Assembly (NCBI GenBank): GCA_977017575.1
Contig: CDRNVI010000128.1
Coordinates: forward strand, 1 to 24,482
DNA length: 24,482 nucleotides
DNA from: Paramoeba atlantica
Taxonomy: Eukaryota > Discosea
Direction: 5' to 3'
Numbering within the stretch: position 1 is the stretch's first letter; the number at the start of each line of letters is the position of its first letter. Below, in pieces: positions 20,947 to 24,482 of this stretch. The notes below the pieces were generated by a model that worked only from the letters and a program-made list of their open reading frames with translations, made no database searches and was not told the DNA's origin. Made by a program: the position numbers and the translations under genes.

Positions 20947-21717
20947 TCAAATGTACTTTAACTTTTCTAGTTTAGCATGTTGCGCTGATACCACACCATG
21001 TTGCGACACCCTCCAATTGTTATCGATAAATCCAACCTGTGTTAATTGTTTTAATACGATCAGTAACCGTTTTTTAAAGTTACCACGACGTTTTTCGTTA
21101 GTTCCACAATATAACTGTAAGCTATCCAATTCAGTAACGGGAATAGTTTTATATGTTGACCAAAAACCATGTAACCAACGTGCCAACCCTCTTGGTAATG
21201 CCATACGTTGTGATAAATTAAGCACAACTGCTGCCGTTGTATTAATAAACTGAACATACTCTGGGTTAAATACAAATACAATTTGTTTACCTGCACGCTC
21301 TAAACATAATGTTGTAAAAAACTGTCCATGGAAATGTTGCTTACCATAATAAATACAACATTCCACATTAGCTAAACGGTTTACGACTGTCTGTACTAGT
21401 TGATAATCAGTACGGCCGTAATGTCGATTGTTTAAGACAGCAAATAATTGGCTAAGTGATATTCGGCAAGTTAGATCGGTTGGTAATTGAATTGAATACG
21501 TGTGAACTGTTAGTAATGTTGTTAAATAATGCAATGCCAATACTATATCACCATCATATTGTGACAAATATGCACCGCGATATCCGATGTGTTGTGCTGT
21601 TAAACTCGCGACTGTATGCGTAGTTATTCGCTGATCTCGACGTGCCATACCAAACAGAGATGAACGCAGTAATGCCACATTAGCACACCCTGGGGACTGC
21701 CATGGGTTGCTAATCAT
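20947..21717 (-). CDS. TrfA-like plasmid replication initiator
   Basis: This 256-aa protein resembles the replication initiators of the TrfA type (broad-host-range IncP plasmids), which bind origin iterons and recruit helicase. Features are LLRSSLFGMARR at about residues 16-27, YRGAYLSQYDGDIVLALHYL at 46-65 (family: Y.G..L.Q.D.D(V/I)...L), a helix-turn segment near 87-116, and LARWLHGFWSTY at 178-189, a strong family signature. A C-terminal basic helix region (KRRGNFKKRLLIVLKQL) follows. The start ATG (21715-21717) has an AAGGT site six bases upstream. It lies downstream of pmbA on the same strand. No iterons, partition genes or other plasmid genes are seen nearby, so it may be a chromosomally captured or repurposed gene. 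Confidence 0.75.
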   Translation of the reverse strand: MISNPWQSPGCANVALLRSSLFGMARRDQRITTHTVASLTAQHIGYRGAYLSQYDGDIVLALHYLTTLLTVHTYSIQLPTDLTCRISLSQLFAVLNNRHYGRTDYQLVQTVVNRLANVECCIYYGKQHFHGQFFTTLCLERAGKQIVFVFNPEYVQFINTTAAVVLNLSQRMALPRGLARWLHGFWSTYKTIPVTELDSLQLYCGTNEKRRGNFKKRLLIVLKQLTQVGFIDNNWRVSQHGVVSAQHAKLEKLKYI

Positions 21718-21870
21718 TTTGTTACCTTGCTATTACTGCATTGATGAGTTTATTCTAACATATTGATTTTGATTGCAAATATGATTATTCTATACGTCAC
21801 CAAAAAATGTCAGCTTTGAGTATACACTAAAAAAATAAAAACCAATTTCTGCATTTTGCAAGTTAAATTG
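21718..21870. other. spacer with isolated repeat end
   Basis: This 153-base spacer lies between pmbA and the TrfA-like gene. It contains GCTTTGAGTATA (21813-21824), an exact 12-base inverse match to the left end of the palindromic element upstream of upp; similarity stops there. No tandem iterons or DnaA-type boxes were seen. A promoter for the initiator gene may lie here but is not distinct. Confidence 0.4.
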
Positions 21871-23232
21871 TTATACCCCAGCAACTGTCATCTGCTCTAA
21901 TAAAATAGATCCGGAATGAATACGCCCACGTCGATCGACATCGTTGGCAACAGCCACTAAATTTAACCATAAATCAGCTAAATTGCCTGCAATAGTAATT
22001 TCAGCAACTGGGTATTGGATGGTACCATTCTCTACCCAAAAACCAACAGCACCACGTGAATAATCGCCAGTAACAATATTAACTCCTTGCCCAATTAATT
22101 CAGTAACTAGCAATCCTGTACCCATTTGTTGACATAATTGCGGCAATGTTAAGTCACTATGGTTAATCATTAAATTATTAACGCCACCTGCATTCCCCGT
22201 TGTTTGTCTATTTAACTTACGAGCACTGTAGCTACTTAATACATACGATTGTAATTCACCTTGCTCGACAAATGTCTTAGTACGAGTCGCCACACCATCA
22301 CCATCAAATGCACGACTACCCATTGCTTTGGGTAAATGCGGCTGCTCACTGATTGAAATGTGTTTTGCACATACAGACTGTTGCAATTTATCTAACAAGA
22401 AACTGGCTTGGCGGTATTGGCTAAGGCCACTAATTGCTGACACTAAATGGCCAACAAATCCTCTGGCTATCTCAGCTTGTAAAATAACCGGGACTTGAGT
22501 TGTCACAATCGGCTTTGCATGTAAACGCGCAACTGCACGTTGCCCTGCTTGCTTTCCAATAATAGCTGCATTGTCTAATTCATTTGGATCACGCGCGACG
22601 GTATAACTATAATCACGTTGCATATCATCTTGTTCACTGGCAACTGGCACACAATGTAAGCTGTGTGATGAACTGGCATACGTACCTACAAAACCATGAC
22701 TATTGGCATACAAACGTATACCATTACTCGTTGACACACTGGCACCATCTGAATTAGTAATACGTTGATCAACATCACGTGCTGCTTGTTCGGCATTACA
22801 GGCTAATTCAATTGCTTGCGGTAATTCAATTGACCAAGGATGATATAAGTCTAGTTCCAGAACATTGGTAGCCATTAAGTCACGATCAGCTAACCCTGCA
22901 TACGGATCATCTGTTGCATACTGTGCAAATTGACAAGCTGCCTCAACCGCCGAATCAATTGCAGCAGTGGTTAAATCCGTTGTCGATGCACTGCCCTTAC
23001 GTTTACCAAAATAAACCGTGATCCCAATCCCATTATCACGCTGATATTCAACTATTTCCACATCACCTAAACGTACATTTACTGAAAAACCATTATCAAT
23101 GCTTGCTGATACCTCAACAGCAGTCGCACCACGTTGTTTTGCCTGTGCTAACACACGTTGTGCCAATATGGTTAATCGGTCGGTTATTTGTTGTGGATTA
23201 TCAATTAAATGAATTAAATTAGTTGTTGACAC
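21871..23232 (-). CDS. pmbA: PmbA, TldD/PmbA protease subunit
   Basis: This is the PmbA (TldE) partner of the TldD/PmbA metalloprotease, known in E. coli for microcin B17 maturation, CcdA turnover and effects on gyrase inhibitors. It is 453 aa, close to the 450 of E. coli. Typical parts are the N-terminal RLGDVEIVEYQRDNGIGITV, GSASTTDLT, then NSHGFVGTYASSSHSLHC, the late DGDGVATRTKTFVEQGELQ, TTGNAGGVNNLMI, and GVNIVTGDYSRGAVGFWVENG. As expected, it has no HExxH zinc motif, which belongs to TldD. Translation starts at GTG 23230-23232, with a GAGG site six bases upstream. Confidence 0.95.
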   Translation of the reverse strand: MSTTNLIHLIDNPQQITDRLTILAQRVLAQAKQRGATAVEVSASIDNGFSVNVRLGDVEIVEYQRDNGIGITVYFGKRKGSASTTDLTTAAIDSAVEAACQFAQYATDDPYAGLADRDLMATNVLELDLYHPWSIELPQAIELACNAEQAARDVDQRITNSDGASVSTSNGIRLYANSHGFVGTYASSSHSLHCVPVASEQDDMQRDYSYTVARDPNELDNAAIIGKQAGQRAVARLHAKPIVTTQVPVILQAEIARGFVGHLVSAISGLSQYRQASFLLDKLQQSVCAKHISISEQPHLPKAMGSRAFDGDGVATRTKTFVEQGELQSYVLSSYSARKLNRQTTGNAGGVNNLMINHSDLTLPQLCQQMGTGLLVTELIGQGVNIVTGDYSRGAVGFWVENGTIQYPVAEITIAGNLADLWLNLVAVANDVDRRGRIHSGSILLEQMTVAGV

Positions 23233-23262
23233 GTATTACCTCATTTTAAAAACCATTATTAT

Positions 23263-23292
23263 TTGCGTAGAACGGTTATGCTAGGGTATATT
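23263..23292 (+). promoter_or_regulatory. possible sigma70 promoter for upp
   Basis: TTGCGT (23263-23268) and TATATT (23287-23292) are separated by 18 bases in the pmbA-upp divergent spacer, on the upp strand. The -35 box departs from consensus. A transcript from here would carry the palindromic element in its leader. Confidence 0.3.
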
Positions 23293-23325
23293 AACAGCCG
23301 CCAGTTTAGCGTGGGTTCGGACCAA

Positions 23326-23486
23326 TATACTCAAAGCGTTTTGAATTTAGGCGAGGCGGCAACCCTGGATAATCTCCGATTTCCAGGGCAAGGCTGCTCT
23401 TCGAATCAAAAGGAGTGTATTGAAATACATGACTTTTGTGAGAAAGCGCAGCCAACAAAGCATAAATTTAAAACGTGAAGAGTATA
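23326..23486. repeat. 161-bp palindromic repeat element
   Basis: The element begins TATACTC (23326-23332) and ends GAGTATA (23480-23486). Its outer arms, about 36 bases each (23326-23361 and 23451-23486), are imperfect inverted copies sharing CGTTTTxAATTTAxGC blocks. The core has further inverted tracts, such as CCCTGG and CCAGGG near 23360-23390. In size and terminal sequence it resembles the palindromic intergenic repeats I recall from many gammaproteobacteria (for example YPAL-like elements); this is from memory, not a search. It ends 26 bases before the upp start, so it is probably transcribed in the upp leader. Confidence 0.7.
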
Positions 23487-23512
23487 GCAATGTTAAGCCA
23501 GTCGGAGCAAAT

Positions 23513-24178
23513 ATGAAAACACAGGATATTTTACATCAACCAACCCAATTTTCTAACTTCTTTACCGTACACCATCCACTGCTATTACATAAGTTATCTC
23601 TGCTACGCGATAAACGTACACCTAACAAACAATTCCGCGAATTAGTCAAAGAAATTACCATCTTGTTGGTATATGAAGTAACACGCAATTTAACCACGCA
23701 GTCCACAACCATTGAAACACCAATAACAACGATGCAAGCACCTCAACTATCTGGCAAACAACCGGTGATCTTACCCATTTTGCGTGCTGGGCTTGGCATG
23801 GTTGATGGAATTTTATCGTTAATGCCTATGGCTAAAATAGGTCATATTGGCTTATACCGTGATGAAAAAACATTAAAGCCCGTATCCTATTATTTTAAAA
23901 TTCCTGATGACAGTGCTGATAGGCAATGTTATGTATGCGATCCGATGCTCGCCACTGGCGGATCGGCTGTCGCTACGATTAAGCAATTAACACAACGTAA
24001 TATTAGTGATATTACCTTTGTCTGTTTAGTTGCATCTCCTGAGGGAGTTGAACAATTTTGCAAAGCGCACCCAACTATTCCTGTTTATGCTGCAGCATTA
24101 GACGAACGGTTAAATGAAAATGGTTATATCGTTCCTGGTTTAGGGGATGCAGGTGATCGGTTATTTGGAACACATTAG
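23513..24178 (+). CDS. upp: uracil phosphoribosyltransferase
   Basis: This enzyme makes UMP from uracil and PRPP in pyrimidine salvage, in the cytoplasm. It has 221 aa from ATG 23513, which has GGAG five bases upstream. A longer frame opens at 23420, but those codons lie inside the palindromic repeat, so I reject that start. The protein shows [18 protein letters not shown], then [25 protein letters not shown], the PRPP loop [13 protein letters not shown] (about residues 140-152), and [13 protein letters not shown] at the C-terminus for uracil binding. The N-terminus is about a dozen residues longer than E. coli Upp. Confidence 0.97.
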   Translation: MKTQDILHQPTQFSNFFTVHHPLLLHKLSLLRDKRTPNKQFRELVKEITILLVYEVTRNLTTQSTTIETPITTMQAPQLSGKQPVILPILRAGLGMVDGILSLMPMAKIGHIGLYRDEKTLKPVSYYFKIPDDSADRQCYVCDPMLATGGSAVATIKQLTQRNISDITFVCLVASPEGVEQFCKAHPTIPVYAAALDERLNENGYIVPGLGDAGDRLFGTH

Positions 24179-24252
24179 TGACACAGTGCACAAACTATAA
24201 TTAATCACTGTATCGATAATTCAGATTAATTGACAGCGGTAATTCATTGCAC

Positions 24253-24482
24253 TTATTGACACGCTGAATATGCTTTTTTTAAATACTGATTAAAAAAATA
24301 AATAAACAATTTACGAGCACACTTAGAGAGTTGAGCCTTGATCAAGTATGCTTGTACCGATATAGTAATTTCTTGTGTAGTCTTCGCTGGCGTGTTGCTC
24401 TCTATTTTACCTTTAACTGAATGAGTCAACAGATAACATACTGCACGTGCACGAGAGCGAGCAGTTACTAAAAACTTGGTTT
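24253..24482 (-). CDS. C-terminal end of unidentified protein
   Basis: An open frame of 75 codons enters from the right edge on the - strand and ends at TAA (24253-24255). The visible part starts TKFLVTARSRARAVCYLLTH, has a polar stretch and ends in a helix with aromatic and basic residues (KLFIYFFNQYLKKAYSACQ). Its codon use resembles the neighbouring bacterial genes. It converges on upp, leaving 74 bases. I do not recognise the family; it may be a real gene tail, but the evidence is only an open frame. Confidence 0.4.
   Translation of the reverse strand, partial: TKFLVTARSRARAVCYLLTHSVKGKIESNTPAKTTQEITISVQAYLIKAQLSKCARKLFIYFFNQYLKKAYSACQ

Noticed and set aside
23420-23512. Longer upp reading frame starting at 23420
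   Set aside because: The added 31 codons lie in the palindromic repeat and have no Upp similarity; ATG 23513 has a good ribosome-binding site.

Overview
The window is two unrelated pieces of DNA joined end to end. Bases 1 to about 18,350 are mitochondrial DNA of a unicellular eukaryote. They are extremely AT-rich, every gene is on the + strand, TGA is read as tryptophan, and there is a bacteria-like block of ribosomal protein genes followed by respiratory-chain genes. Bases from about 18,350 to 24,482 are chromosomal DNA of a gammaproteobacterium (roughly 40% G+C by eye, standard code, genes on both strands). The join lies inside nad4 on the left and mlaC on the right, in a short tract that encodes plausible residues of both proteins. 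The simplest reading is an assembly or amplification chimera from a protist sample that also held a bacterium (symbiont, parasite or prey). The host lineage cannot be fixed from the sequence. TGA=Trp, the ribosomal protein block, nad11 on the mtDNA and atp8 together fit several heterotrophic protist groups.

Mitochondrial layout. Bases 73-4596 carry rps19, rps3, rpl16, rpl14, rpl5, rps14, rps8, rpl6 and rps13, a relic of the bacterial S10/spc/alpha operons, tightly packed with overlaps. Bases 4597-8073 hold lysine-, asparagine- and tyrosine-rich coding sequence with no recognisable family. Its downstream part is one open frame of 554 codons from the first ATG, sprinkled with a purine-only decamer repeat. 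It ends in a run of four adjacent hairpins (8069-8193). Then come atp8, cob, an unassigned membrane protein (atp4 candidate), nad3, atp6, nad4L, nad5, nad6, nad11, nad1 and a truncated nad4. These are complex I, III and V subunits; nad4L-nad5-nad6-nad11-nad1-nad4 is a reshuffled version of the bacterial nuo order. No rRNA, cox gene or convincing tRNA was seen. Several genes (rps3, rps13, nad4) are broken by single-base frame changes at A or T runs, which looks more like homopolymer sequence error than biology.

Bacterial layout. + strand: the 3' end of mlaC, mlaB, murA and a Nif3/YbgI family gene. These cover the tail of the Mla phospholipid-transport operon, the first committed step of peptidoglycan synthesis, and a conserved metal-binding protein. 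- strand: pmbA, then a plasmid-type TrfA-like replication initiator. + strand: upp (uracil salvage), preceded by a 161-bp palindromic repeat element. The last bases hold the C-terminal end of an unidentified - strand gene. Arms of the same palindromic repeat also occur alone between other genes of this segment.
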